Origin: Gracilimonas sp.
Lineage (GTDB): Bacteria; Bacteroidota; Rhodothermia; Balneolales; Balneolaceae
DNA length: 64,000 bases
Direction: 5' to 3'
NCBI GenBank assembly: GCA_022450045.1
Contig: JAKURD010000014.1
Span: 20,025 to 84,024, forward strand
Part shown: positions 44,879 through 54,658 of the stretch, in pieces
How the letters are laid out: every line of letters starts with the position of its first letter
Numbering within the stretch: the stretch's first letter is position 1
The notes under the pieces: generated by a model
What the model was told of the DNA's origin: nothing
Seen by the model: only the letters and a program-made list of their open reading frames with translations
The model's database searches: none
Position numbers and translations under genes: made by a program

Positions 44879-47275
44879 TTAAAAATTCAGCACAAGTCCA
44901 ATGGAGGGGAGCACTTCTCCACTATCCGTTGCACTTACCCGAATCAACTCTCTTGGGGTAATGATCTCTCCGTTTTCATCTCTTTTTAAACCAAACCGCG
45001 GTTCCGATGGGCTTGATTGCGCCAGCACATTCTGCACTTCCAGATACACATCGAGGCTGAGATTCTCAAAATTGAATTTTTTATCTATGCGTACATCCAG
45101 TTGACTGAGTGGGTCTAAACGGACGGAGCCCAACTCCTCATAATCCCGAAACACGGCCGGGTAATTATCAAGTGTTCGCTGCTGATCTACCGGCGGGTAG
45201 GGAGATTTGCCAAGGAACCGATAGCGGGAGCTCACTTCCCAATTGTTGCCGAATTTGTAACCCCCTAACAAAGAAACCAATACACCGTTATCCCAAACGG
45301 CCGGTTTATATTCATCATCGTACAAGTTGGTAAATTCACTTTTATAAAAGGTGAAAGCAGCTACTCCGTAAAACTTGCCTGTAAATTTTTGCTGATAGAG
45401 AAGTTCCAGTCCATAAGTGCGGCCTTTTCCGTCGCTGATGATTTCTTCGCTTCCAAATACTTCAAAATCACCACCTTTATTAGCCAGCGAAACGCTATCG
45501 GTGGTTGAAATGGGATAATCATCATACAATTTTAAAAATCCTTCGGCAGAAATTCGGGCCCGGTCGTTTAGCAAATATTCAATTCCTGCAACCAAGTGAT
45601 CACTTTGAATGTATGCGGAAGAGGTATTGGAGAAATTTCCGTTTTTGTCTTGAAATCCCAGGGTAGTATAGGGAAGGATCTTATAATATCTACCGATTGA
45701 TGCATTTGCCGTCAAATTCTCATTTTCAGTCAGTTTGTAGGAAATGGAAAATCGGGGACTGAGTGTTCGATAGATCTCATTTCCTGCTTTGGTGAAGGTG
45801 TTGCCATCGGCTCTCAATCCAAGTGAAAGCCCTAAGCGGTTATTAAGGAAATCCGCTGAACTTTGGATAAAAACTCCATAACGGAAAAAATTCAGATTAG
45901 TCTCAAAATTCAGGTCATTGATAATATCTTCAGTAGTATTGGTGTAGTCTGCATTAATGACATTCAGTCCGCCTGAAATGGTCCAGTTCTCTATAAATTT
46001 GGTGGCTTGATATCGCAGGTGTGTTTCCGTTTCGCGAGATTCATTTTTGAGATATAAACCGGTTTCATTCACATTATCCTCATAACGATAAAAGAAATTT
46101 CCAAGCGTGTTGTTGCTAATTACCGTTTCCATGAAACCGCTGTTATCAACAAACTGCCGGCGCCATCCGATTCCCACCGTGTTGCTGTTTTGTCGTATAA
46201 CCGGAATCTGGTTCTGAATGGCTTCCTGCTCAGGATCAAATTCATCCAGATCGTTGATAGCAAGGTCATCAATAGAGCCTACGCCCGTTAGGTAGATCCG
46301 GTTATTGTCGTTAATGCGGTGATTCACTTTGTATTGATAATCCCAGTAGTCAGGTAGAAAAGGTAAGCCGATAGCCTGGAATAAAAGTTGTAGATACGAT
46401 CGCCGAACCGACGCGATGTATGAAGTGTTGGCTTCGGAATCGTCGCCTTTAAAAAGAGGACCCTCAACTGTAAAAGCAGCCTCACTGGAGCCTACTCTCA
46501 AATTCCCCATAAACTCACGATCATTTCCAGTGCGCTGGTTGAACTGAAGCACGCCTGAAAGCACATTTTCATATTTGGAATCGAAGGAGCTGGCAGTCAA
46601 CGAAACGCCTTCAAAAAAAGAGACATTCAGTAAACCCACCGGTCCGCCCGCACTTCCCTGTGTTGAAAAGTGATTGATGTTGGGAATGGGGATACCATCT
46701 AAATAATATACATTCTCATTGGGAGCGCCTCCGCGGATAATCACATCATTTCGAAATCCACCAACCGAACCGGAAACTCCGGGCAGCGATTGCACTACCT
46801 TGGCAATGTCATTATTACCTCCGGGATAGGCGGCAATTTCCTGCTGATTGAATTTTTGAATGGAAAGTGGTGTGACATCTTCTTTAGCAAAAGGGTTTGG
46901 GGTTATGTTGATCTCGTCCAGTTCGCTCACCTGTTCCTCAAGCTGAAAATTGAGATCAATATTTCCTTCTGAACGTATAACGACATTGAATTTGGTTTGG
47001 CTGACAAACCCCACGTAAGAAACTTTCACATTATAGGTTTTGGGAGGAATGTTGTTGATGGTGTAGCGGCCTTGGGAATTTGTGGCATCACCCAGTTCGG
47101 TGCCCCCAAAAATAACGGTTGCACCTACCAGCGGTTCCCCGGTTTTAGCATCGGTCACTTTCCCGGTTATGGTTCCGGTAGATTGTGCAAATAATGATAC
47201 TTGAATTCCCACTGATAGTATAAGTATAATGATGAATAGACTGTTCTTAAACATAAATGAGAATGCGATATTCAA
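44879..47275 (-). CDS. TonB-dependent outer-membrane receptor
   Basis: 798 residues. Signal peptide (SLFIIILILSVGIQVSLFAQ); a CarboxypepD_reg-like Ig domain (GTITGKVTDAKTGEPLVGAT, GRYTINNIPPKTYNVKVSYV); plug domain with QSLPGVSGSVGGFRNDVIIR and GGAPNENVYYLDGIPI; long beta-barrel ending VLPSIGLVLNF. Imports a ligand with TonB energy; with no SusD partner here it is probably not a SusC pair. Substrate unknown. Divergent from the SDR gene by position. Confidence 0.9.
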   Translation of the reverse strand: MNIAFSFMFKNSLFIIILILSVGIQVSLFAQSTGTITGKVTDAKTGEPLVGATVIFGGTELGDATNSQGRYTINNIPPKTYNVKVSYVGFVSQTKFNVVIRSEGNIDLNFQLEEQVSELDEINITPNPFAKEDVTPLSIQKFNQQEIAAYPGGNNDIAKVVQSLPGVSGSVGGFRNDVIIRGGAPNENVYYLDGIPIPNINHFSTQGSAGGPVGLLNVSFFEGVSLTASSFDSKYENVLSGVLQFNQRTGNDREFMGNLRVGSSEAAFTVEGPLFKGDDSEANTSYIASVRRSYLQLLFQAIGLPFLPDYWDYQYKVNHRINDNNRIYLTGVGSIDDLAINDLDEFDPEQEAIQNQIPVIRQNSNTVGIGWRRQFVDNSGFMETVISNNTLGNFFYRYEDNVNETGLYLKNESRETETHLRYQATKFIENWTISGGLNVINADYTNTTEDIINDLNFETNLNFFRYGVFIQSSADFLNNRLGLSLGLRADGNTFTKAGNEIYRTLSPRFSISYKLTENENLTANASIGRYYKILPYTTLGFQDKNGNFSNTSSAYIQSDHLVAGIEYLLNDRARISAEGFLKLYDDYPISTTDSVSLANKGGDFEVFGSEEIISDGKGRTYGLELLYQQKFTGKFYGVAAFTFYKSEFTNLYDDEYKPAVWDNGVLVSLLGGYKFGNNWEVSSRYRFLGKSPYPPVDQQRTLDNYPAVFRDYEELGSVRLDPLSQLDVRIDKKFNFENLSLDVYLEVQNVLAQSSPSEPRFGLKRDENGEIITPRELIRVSATDSGEVLPSIGLVLNF

Positions 47276-47367
47276 AGTTGTTCATTTTTGGGTGAACAAC
47301 ATTCATGGAAATTAAAACCGTTCCACCGCAAGGGGGGGCATAGAATTCCCAAATGGTTAATGGATAA

Positions 47368-48144
47368 CTATCCAAATAACCCTTTAATACTTCCACCATC
47401 ATGACTGATGGTTTGCCCGGTTACATACCCCGCATGAGGCGAAAGTAACCAGGCGGCCAGCGAAGCAAACTCTTCAGCTTTCCCCATTCTTCCAACGGGA
47501 ATATTTTTTTCCATTCTTTCTTTGGCTTCTTCAAAACTGATATTCAGTGAAGCTTTGTTCTTTTGGATAACCCGTTCGATGGCGGGAGTTTCGTGTGAAC
47601 CGGGAGCAAGAACATTGGCCGTTACTCTGGATTTGGCTATTTCCAGCGCTAGTGTTTTTACGAATCCGACCACTCCTGCCCGAAAGCTGTTGCTGAGTGT
47701 GAGTGAAGGTAACGGCTGTTTTACGGACTGACTTTCAATAAATACCATGCGTCCATATCCTTTTTCTTTGAAGTACGGTGCCAGTCGCAATGCGAGGTCG
47801 ATCTTCCACCGCATAACGAGTTTCCAGGCTGAATCCCAGTCATCCATATTGGTTTCGAGGGGTGTTCCCGTTGGTGGTCCGCCCGCATTAAAAACAATAC
47901 CGTGGGTTTGTTCGGCTTTCACCGATTTCTCGATCTTGTCGAGTGTCTCGCTATAAATTAAACTGCCCTCAATAATCTCTGTTTGTTCTTTGAAATGGCT
48001 GAATTTGTCTCGAAGGACTTCACCCCGCCTTGCTATTAATACAACGTTTGCACCTTCCTGTAAAAGCTGCCGGGCGATGGCCTCTCCAAAACCGCTGGAG
48101 GCTCCGCATATTATAAATCGTTGGTCTGATAGTTTTAAGTCCAT
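47368..48144 (-). CDS. SDR-fold oxidoreductase lacking the classical Tyr
   Basis: 258 residues. Rossmann NAD(P) motif IICGASSGFGEAIARQLL and the VFNAGGPP segment show the SDR fold. At the usual YxxxK site the sequence reads SQSVKQPLPSLTLSNSFRAG, so Tyr and Lys are replaced (Ser-Asn and Arg). This is known in an SDR subgroup, and its chemistry may differ. C-terminal Ala/Gly-rich TGQTISHDGGSIKGLF. Substrate unknown. Confidence 0.85.
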   Translation of the reverse strand: MDLKLSDQRFIICGASSGFGEAIARQLLQEGANVVLIARRGEVLRDKFSHFKEQTEIIEGSLIYSETLDKIEKSVKAEQTHGIVFNAGGPPTGTPLETNMDDWDSAWKLVMRWKIDLALRLAPYFKEKGYGRMVFIESQSVKQPLPSLTLSNSFRAGVVGFVKTLALEIAKSRVTANVLAPGSHETPAIERVIQKNKASLNISFEEAKERMEKNIPVGRMGKAEEFASLAAWLLSPHAGYVTGQTISHDGGSIKGLFG

Positions 48145-48208
48145 GATATCCTGATATGTAGTTTTTGAATGGAAGGGTAAAGTAATGCTCTGTGTGCGAT
48201 CAGGAAAC

Positions 48209-49171
48209 TCATATTTCCTGTAACACTAAATAGCCGGTATAAACTAAGAATAGGACCAAAAGAGATGCGGCTTCCCAACGGTCTAATTTTCTTTTGCCCC
48301 CAGTGAACATAGCAATAAAAAGCAGCAACGTTCCCCCTGCCAGTAAATACAGTTCAGAGTTAAAAGAAGGGTTGAAAGAAATTGGTTTTACAAAAGCACT
48401 TACGGCCAGGATCAAAAAGATGTTGAAAATGTTGGATCCGATGATATTTCCGACAGCTATATCCACATTTTTACGCATGGCAGCTACAACGGAGGTTGCT
48501 AATTCTGGGAGTGATGTCCCAGCTGCAATAATGGTAAGGCCAATGATTTTTTCACTGACTCCCAAAACAGTAGCAATTTCAATGGCGTTATTTACGACGA
48601 ATCGTCCGCCCAGGACCAAGCCGGTCAAGCCGCCAAGTATTAGTCCCCATATCTTCAGTTGAGAAAGGTCGTTTTTTAGGACGTTTTCTGTTTGAACCGA
48701 AGGATCAGATTTCAATTGCTTGTACACATAGAAAAGGAAGAGCCCGAAAAGTGTAAGTAGGATAAATCCATCAATTCTTGAAATGAGTGGAGAAGTACCG
48801 GAGAAAAAATCATTGGCTAAAAAGAAAAATAATACCACTGCAAGTAGTGAAAGTGGGATCTCCTTCCACACCGTACTGGATTGAACCGCCAAAGGAGCAA
48901 TTAATCCTGAGATACCAAGAATCATAAAAAGGTTGAAATTATTACTGCCAATAATGTTCCCAAACACGATCTCATCATATCCGTTAACGCTGGCCAGCAC
49001 AGTCACTATAAGTTCCGGTGCGGAAGTTCCAAAAGCTACAATGGTCAGACCAATGGCGAGATCAGAAACATTATATTTTTTTGCAAGAGCGGTAGCTCCG
49101 TTTACAAGCCAATCGGCTCCTTTAATTAAAAGTAAAAGTCCAAGGATCAGCCAGAGAATTGGGGTATGCAT
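48209..49171 (-). CDS. Calcium/sodium exchanger (CaCA family, YrbG-like)
   Basis: 320 residues, about ten membrane helices. Two inverted alpha repeats are clear: GTSAPELIVTVLASVNGY with GNIIGSNNFNLFMILG, and GTSLPELATSVVAAMRKN with GNIIGSNIFNIFLILA. Each holds the Glu and Ser/Asn ion-binding residues. Exchanges Ca2+ for Na+ or H+. Followed by vapB remnant and the second MITE upstream. Confidence 0.93.
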   Translation of the reverse strand: MHTPILWLILGLLLLIKGADWLVNGATALAKKYNVSDLAIGLTIVAFGTSAPELIVTVLASVNGYDEIVFGNIIGSNNFNLFMILGISGLIAPLAVQSSTVWKEIPLSLLAVVLFFFLANDFFSGTSPLISRIDGFILLTLFGLFLFYVYKQLKSDPSVQTENVLKNDLSQLKIWGLILGGLTGLVLGGRFVVNNAIEIATVLGVSEKIIGLTIIAAGTSLPELATSVVAAMRKNVDIAVGNIIGSNIFNIFLILAVSAFVKPISFNPSFNSELYLLAGGTLLLFIAMFTGGKRKLDRWEAASLLVLFLVYTGYLVLQEI

Positions 49172-49279
49172 GGGCTATGAATTAAGTTTGAATAGCTCGA
49201 AATGCAGATGTTCTTTTATCAATTTGAAACACTCTACCCAGATTGACCTATCCACTAAAACTTTATATCGGGACATGTT

Positions 49280-49476
49280 CTATCTTTTGCGATCCCTGAG
49301 AGTATCCAGGTCAATATCCAGATCTATAGTTCCTTTAAGCGCAATGAATTTTTTACGTTTTGAACGATTGATTTGCTCTTGCAAAACATCTTTGATGACC
49401 TGACTTTTGTTTTAGCCCCGGTTACTTTCATGGCTTCATTAATTAGTTTCTCAGGTATATATAATGTGGTTCTCAT
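49280..49476 (-). pseudogene. vapB: VapB-type antitoxin remnant (frameshifted)
   Basis: ATG 49476: MRTTLYIPEKLINEAMKVTG and AKTK, then the frame shifts by one missing base. The other frame gives QVIKDVLQEQINRSKRKKF, then GTIDLDIDLDTLRDRKR ending at TAG 49280-49282, as in DUF2191/VapB ribbon-helix antitoxins. No toxin gene follows. The MITE insertion lies at the start codon. Likely a dead orphan. Confidence 0.75.
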
Positions 49477-49483
49477 AATAAAT

Positions 49484-49746
49484 CAATAGCGTCCTAAACG
49501 TTTTTAAAACTAAAAAACCTGTGTTTTTAAAGATAAAAACGGATTAGTTGATATGTTTAAAATCAATCCACCCTTTTTCTCGCAGAGGCTCGCCGATTAA
49601 TCTGCTGAGTTTCACTTCGTGGGAATCGCTGCGCCCGGAGCGCAGATGATCTTTTATCAAAACGCATCGCTATTCAGCGCAACTCTGCGAGAATCCTTTT
49701 GAAGGATCATTTTGCCAAAATGTATTTCCACGTTTAAGACGCTATT
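49484..49746. mobile_element. MITE-like element, copy 2 (family R1, inverted)
   Basis: 263 bp, same element as 7273-7560 but in opposite orientation. Ends CAATAGCGTCCTAAACGTTT and its complement near AAACGTTTAAGACGCTATT. Flanks ATAATAAAT (49475-49483) and ATGATAAAT (49747-49755) match at 8 of 9 bases, supporting a 9-bp target duplication. No coding capacity. It lies directly upstream of the vapB remnant. Confidence 0.8.
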
Positions 49747-49784
49747 ATGATAAATTATATATCAATGCACAAATTAATATTTAA

Positions 49785-49981
49785 TTAACGTCCGTTCGAG
49801 ATAAGAACTAAGTTAAAAGGATAAAAATGGATACTTGTGGTCATTCCCGTGGAGACGGGAATCTAATGGTTGCCATGAATTCTGTATTCGATACCTGCCA
49901 AACCATAGGATTTCGGGCATTCGCTGCGAAATGACCATTCAACGTGTTCAACAGATGGTCTTTATATTGAATTCACGTTAA
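49785..49981. repeat. Intergenic hairpin repeat (family R2), best copy
   Basis: About 197 bp with end motifs TTAACGTCCGTTCGAGATAA and GAATTCACGTTAA, inverted to each other in part. Core hairpin ATTCCCGT-ggag-ACGGGAAT at about 49843-49862. Flanked by TTAA on both sides. It lies between MITE copy 2 and typA. Confidence 0.7.
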
Positions 49982-50107
49982 TTAAAAAATTTTATCAGAA
50001 TCACATCAATAATCACCAAAATACTTACGTAATTAATTAATACGGAATTGGTCAAAATAGCCGTATATTTAAGGCTTGCAACTTTTCAATAATTCCATAT
50101 TACATTA

Positions 50108-51928
50108 ATGTCACAAGATTTAAGAAATATCGCCATCATTGCTCACGTAGATCATGGCAAAACAACGCTCGTAGATCAAATTCTAAAACAGAGCGGTACC
50201 TTTAGAGAGAACCAGCAGATAGAAGAACGGGTTATGGACTCGGGCGACCTGGAAAAAGAACGCGGAATTACTATCAGTTCAAAGAACACCGCAGTTCACT
50301 GGAAGGGAACCAAGATCAATATTGTGGATACTCCGGGTCACGCTGATTTTGGTGGAGAGGTAGAGCGCATCCTTAAAATGGTAAATGGTGTAATTTTGCT
50401 CGTTGATGCCGCTGAAGGCCCGCTTCCACAAACCAAATTTGTATTGCGTAAATCTCTGAGTCTGGGTTATCGCCCCATTGTTGTGATCAATAAAATTGAC
50501 CGTAAAGATGCGCGCCCTGATGCAGTATTGGATGAGATCTTTGATCTTTTTGTAATGCTGGACGCTACCAACGAGCAGCTTGATTTTCCTGTGCTGTACG
50601 CAGTAGCCGTTAACGGAATTGCTAAAACAAATCTTGAAGATGAGAGTGATAACCTCGAACCTCTTTTGGATAAAATTGTAGATCACGTTCCTGCTCCTGA
50701 GCAGAAAACAGAAGAGAAATTCAAAATGCTGGTTAGCAGCATCGACTGGAATGACTATGTTGGTCGAATTGCCGTAGGCCGAATTGAGCAAGGAACCATC
50801 AAAATTGGGCAGGAAGTAGCTCTGATGGATGGCAAAGGGAAGGTGAAAGAAAAAGCCCGCGCCACTAAGTTATACACGTTTAACGGGCTGCAGCGCGAGC
50901 CCGTTGAAACGGCTGTTGCAGGTGATATCATTGCGCTTGCCGGTTATGAAGAAGTAAATGTTGGCGATACGCTGACCGATACCGCAGATATGAATCCACT
51001 GGAATATGTGGATATGGACAAGCCGACTATTGCAATGTATTTCAGGGTTAATAACTCACCTTTTGCCGGAAAAGAAGGAGATTATGTGACTTCCAATCAG
51101 CTAAAAGATCGGTTAACCAAAGAAGTGCGCACCAATGTTGCCATGCGGGTTGAGCCGACTGAAAGTCCTGATATCTATAAAGTATCGGGTCGCGGTGAAT
51201 TACAGATGGCTATTTTGATCGAGACGATGCGACGTGAAGGATTTGAATTTTCCGTATCCCGACCAGAAGTACTTTTCAAGGAAGTAGATGGAGTAACCCA
51301 TGAGCCGGTAGAAGAAGTGGTCGTGGATGTTCAGACAGATTACAGTAATCGGGTGATCGATAATCTGCAAAAGAGAAAAGGTATAATGACATCTATGAGT
51401 CAGGAAGGGGAAAATAACCGAATTGAGTTTCGTGTACCTTCCCGTGGATTGATCGGCTTCCGTGGAGAGATGCTGACCGAAACCCGGGGAACCGGAATCA
51501 TGCACCAGCAATTTGATGGCTACGAGCCGTATGCAGGTGAGATCCCCGGAAGAACACGAGGTGCGTTGATCGCTCTTGAACAAGGTGACGTGACCGGATA
51601 TGCCCTCGAAGGTGTACAGGATCGCGGTGAATTTTTTGTAGAGCCGGGAGACCCTGTTTATCAGGGTCAAGTGGTTGGGGTAAACAAACGCAGCGATGAT
51701 ATGGTGGTAAATGTAGTAAAGAAAAAGAACCTTACGAACCACCGTGCAACTCAGACTTCTGATGCAGTTAAGATCAGCCAGGCAAAAAAATTAAGCCTTG
51801 AGCAATGCATCGAATTCATTGATAATGATGAACTGCTGGAAGTAACTCCTAAAGCATTGCGTATCCGGAAAACTTACCTTGATCATAACGATCGCAAAAG
51901 GGAAGAGAAGAAAAAAGCCGGGGTTTAA
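50108..51928 (+). CDS. typA: Translational GTPase BipA/TypA
   Basis: 606 residues. Ribosome-associated GTPase linked to stress adaptation and ribosome assembly. G1 AHVDHGKTTLVDQIL, G2 ERGITISSKNTAVHW, G3 VDTPGHADFGGEVERI, G4 VVINKIDRKDARP, then the BipA C-terminal domain with GFRGEMLTETRGTGIMHQQF. Full length. A hairpin at 51936-51962 follows. Confidence 0.97.
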   Translation: MSQDLRNIAIIAHVDHGKTTLVDQILKQSGTFRENQQIEERVMDSGDLEKERGITISSKNTAVHWKGTKINIVDTPGHADFGGEVERILKMVNGVILLVDAAEGPLPQTKFVLRKSLSLGYRPIVVINKIDRKDARPDAVLDEIFDLFVMLDATNEQLDFPVLYAVAVNGIAKTNLEDESDNLEPLLDKIVDHVPAPEQKTEEKFKMLVSSIDWNDYVGRIAVGRIEQGTIKIGQEVALMDGKGKVKEKARATKLYTFNGLQREPVETAVAGDIIALAGYEEVNVGDTLTDTADMNPLEYVDMDKPTIAMYFRVNNSPFAGKEGDYVTSNQLKDRLTKEVRTNVAMRVEPTESPDIYKVSGRGELQMAILIETMRREGFEFSVSRPEVLFKEVDGVTHEPVEEVVVDVQTDYSNRVIDNLQKRKGIMTSMSQEGENNRIEFRVPSRGLIGFRGEMLTETRGTGIMHQQFDGYEPYAGEIPGRTRGALIALEQGDVTGYALEGVQDRGEFFVEPGDPVYQGQVVGVNKRSDDMVVNVVKKKNLTNHRATQTSDAVKISQAKKLSLEQCIEFIDNDELLEVTPKALRIRKTYLDHNDRKREEKKKAGV

Positions 51929-51935
51929 GGGGACA

Positions 51936-51962
51936 ATGTTAAATGGACAGACCATTTTACAT
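51936..51962 (+). terminator. Hairpin after typA
   Basis: ATGTTAAATGG (51936-51946) pairs with CCATTTTACAT (52-62) with one mismatch. It lies between convergent typA and the cassette gene and resembles the one at 3655-3682. Confidence 0.55.
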
Positions 51963-51983
51963 TTAGCGCTATAAAACTCAATA

Positions 51984-52991
51984 TCACTTAATGAGGGTGA
52001 GTTTTTGTTCATCAACGAAGAATGCGCCGGATTCACTAACTGCCGTTATCTTGTAAATATAGGTTCCGCTGGCTGATTGCGCAGCATTCCATACAACATT
52101 ATGATTTCCGTATGTTTGGCGGTGGTTGATCAGTGTAGCTACTTTTTGCCCGTTTATAGTAAATATCTCGAGCTTTACATTCATGGGTTCAGGCAGGGCA
52201 TAACTGATCGTTGTGGTGGGATTGAAAGGGTTGGGATAGTTTCCGTACAGTTCGAATGAATTTGGCATTGATTTTTCTTCTGAGGAAGCCGGTTCTACCC
52301 GTGCCGACCATGTCGTGATAATCTCATTAGAGCTAAACTGAAAACCCAGTTGTTTTGCACCGGAATTTTCATGTGCTTCCAGCTCAAAAATAAAATCATC
52401 CAATCCATTTGCCGGAATAGTCGCGATGTTATGTTCAGCCGGCAGTAGATTCCACCCATCAGGCAACTGATTTGGGTGAATACGAAGATTGGTGATGGGA
52501 CTTTCGGTATGATTTTCTACCGTCACCTTCAATCGGTTTCCCGTCAACGCCTGTGTGTAAATACGCAGCGGAAGCTGATAATCTTTCTTTGATTTGTGCT
52601 CATGCTCAAAGTAACCGTTTACAATATCTTCCCGCTTTGATTTCGCCTCCACCTTGCCGTTCAGTACATCAAAGGCATATCGGCGTTGCGCCTCGGCCGT
52701 ATCGGGATGAACGATCTCTACTTTATAGCCGCCACCAGGCAAGGGAACGAAGCGAATGGCTTGCCCCTTATATTTTTCCGCCTCTACTTTATTTAATCGC
52801 AGCAATTTGGTTTTAAGAGAATCACCACCCGGCTTTTTCTCAAACTGTAGAATCATTCCTTTCCCTGCTTTTTTTTCGATGGAAAGTTTCTGGTCTGATC
52901 CACTGCTTTGCCGGGCCTGGAGGTCAGTCCATAAAAGCGATAAAAGCAAGACCGGCAAGATGAACTTGAAGTAGGTATTAAAGGGTTTCAT
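51984..52991 (-). CDS. T9SS-sorted surface protein (cassette 2, gene 3)
   Basis: 335 residues. Signal peptide (FILPVLLLSLLWTDLQARQ). The middle includes LPDGWNLLPAEHNIATIP, like the paralogue at 20387. C-terminal type A sorting domain GNYPNPFNPTTTISYALPE, then LEIFTINGQKVATL and ASGTYIYKI. The N-terminal half is longer than in cassette 1 and differs more. Secretion by T9SS to the cell surface is inferred from the sorting domain. Intact. Confidence 0.8.
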   Translation of the reverse strand: MKPFNTYFKFILPVLLLSLLWTDLQARQSSGSDQKLSIEKKAGKGMILQFEKKPGGDSLKTKLLRLNKVEAEKYKGQAIRFVPLPGGGYKVEIVHPDTAEAQRRYAFDVLNGKVEAKSKREDIVNGYFEHEHKSKKDYQLPLRIYTQALTGNRLKVTVENHTESPITNLRIHPNQLPDGWNLLPAEHNIATIPANGLDDFIFELEAHENSGAKQLGFQFSSNEIITTWSARVEPASSEEKSMPNSFELYGNYPNPFNPTTTISYALPEPMNVKLEIFTINGQKVATLINHRQTYGNHNVVWNAAQSASGTYIYKITAVSESGAFFVDEQKLTLIK

Positions 52992-53009
52992 AATAAATCT
53001 CCCGTTTGT

Positions 53010-53849
53010 TTATTGCTGTAATTGTTCGAGCAGGTATTCCCCGTTAAATTTTAATAATGCATACGCTTCCGGTGAAAGCTGCTGTTCCCGAATGGCTTCC
53101 AGTTCATTTAAAAAGGCTTGTACATTATTGATAGCCGTTTGGGTTCGTCCCTGTTCCAGTTGCCGCTTCACATTGTCCAGATTGGCCTGAAGGCTTCGGC
53201 AGATGCCGGGGTTGGAGATCCACCCGAGTTCACAGGATTGAGTTTGGTAATTGATTAGGGTGTCAAGGAAATTTATGAGATTTATTTCATCCGGCCAGAC
53301 TTTGGGAGCAATGGTAATGCCCTGATGAGATTCCTCCTTCCAATCAAGAAAAATTTCATTATCGGTAAAGCCGGCTTCTTTAAGGCTATCAAACTCAGTC
53401 ATCGTAATGGGCCGGACAAACCCTTGGGTGTAAAACGGCATAATGGCTGGTAATCCACGGGAAGGAAAAGAAATGCTTATTGATTCTCCTGGTGCTAATC
53501 CATTTTCGGGAGGAAAATTTATAAACCGGCTTGCCGCTGCTCCCGACACATATCCCTTGTTGGATCCATCAATGTACCACTTTTTTGTTGCTGGGCTTGG
53601 GATATCTATATTTTCATCATAAAAAGATTGATCCTCGATTAAGAGGTCAAAACCAGAAAGCACTTGTTCACTCGAATCTGCGTTGGTGATTTGATATTCA
53701 AACAGGTATCTTGCGTTTTCTGATATGGTTACCTTAGCAGAGAAAATCCCATAGGCCTTGTTTGGACGTTCAAGGTTAATTTGTGCAAAGCTTAGCTGTA
53801 TAAATGCTATTATCAGAAGCAAGAATGTATTTATAAATTTTATAATCAT
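53010..53849 (-). CDS. Secreted protein with C-terminal FIMAH-like domain (cassette 2, gene 2)
   Basis: 279 residues from ATG 53849, chosen because of the strong GGAGG site just before it (53854-53859). Signal peptide (NTFLLLIIAFIQLSFAQ). Shares NKAYGIFSAKV, ITNADSSEQVL, KKWYIDGSNKGYVSGAAASR, APKVWPDE with the cassette 1 protein, and the C-terminal FIMAH-like block (NPGICRSLQANLDNVKRQLE, VQAFLNELEAIREQQLSPEA). Two nt after the broken gene 1. Unknown role. Confidence 0.75.
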   Translation of the reverse strand: MIIKFINTFLLLIIAFIQLSFAQINLERPNKAYGIFSAKVTISENARYLFEYQITNADSSEQVLSGFDLLIEDQSFYDENIDIPSPATKKWYIDGSNKGYVSGAAASRFINFPPENGLAPGESISISFPSRGLPAIMPFYTQGFVRPITMTEFDSLKEAGFTDNEIFLDWKEESHQGITIAPKVWPDEINLINFLDTLINYQTQSCELGWISNPGICRSLQANLDNVKRQLEQGRTQTAINNVQAFLNELEAIREQQLSPEAYALLKFNGEYLLEQLQQ

Positions 53850-53851
53850 TT

Positions 53852-54658
53852 TTATCCTCCTATCCATCTAAAGTGTGGCCAATATAATTTGGGGTCGTCG
53901 TTTTTAGGGTCCCGTAGCGGATTAGACTGTTCCTCATCGATAAAACTCCAGTTTTTTCGTCTCATTAAACGCTTATACTTATTCAACCAATCTTCACTAG
54001 CAATTCTAACTGTTCGCTCCCTTTCTTCATTGGTAATGGGGTGGGTAACGGTAACCGTTGTATCTTGAATTACAAGATTTTCGACATCTATATCTTTTCC
54101 TGTTCTGTGACTTCTATGTCCCCTTGCTGAATTCCAATTGTTGTTAAGGTCAAATAAACCTCCCCACTTCAGACTTATGTCGTTTAAATACATATCTCCG
54201 CTTGTATTCCATGATGCATTGGAAAAGTCAGTCGCAGCATCTATAAGATTATCTTTGGCAGACTCATTATAAATGTAATGATTGTTTGGGTGGGCACCGT
54301 TTGCACCTGTCAAACTGTAATCCTCTCCTTCGGGAAATTCAATTAATTCGTCTACCATAATAATAATTTTAGCACTATCTTTACCAGATGTCTGTGATGA
54401 AGAGGCCACAATCCATTCTTCCCCGGCTATTTCGGATGAGGTAAACGCAGTGGTAAAAACACCATTTTCATTGGTTACACCCGATATATTTTCCAGGGTT
54501 CCGGTAACACGTTCTCCATTGTGTTCATGTCCGCCGCTGTTGGGCACGGTTTTAACCTGCAGTGAACACGGAAACCCCTTCAACAGGTTCATTTTCTTTT
54601 AGTGCCTGCACGGTAACGGTGGTACTTACATCTCCTCCGGTTCTTTGCGGGAAAGCTC
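53852..54658 (-). pseudogene. MepA-like peptidase, 5' lost and frameshifted (cassette 2, gene 1)
   Basis: The C-terminal ~240 residues read in one frame: PNSGGHEHNGERV, GARGHRSHRTGKDIDVEN (the GHxSHxTGxD zinc motif) and the end LYWPHFRWIGG. Upstream the homologous frame (QRTGGDVSTTVTVQALKENE, then PVEGVSV) is shifted by one base near 54560, and before about 54655 it is replaced by IS30 transposase sequence. So the signal peptide and most of the Ig region are gone. A start at ATG 54592 would give a cytoplasmic fragment without export. Confidence 0.8.
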
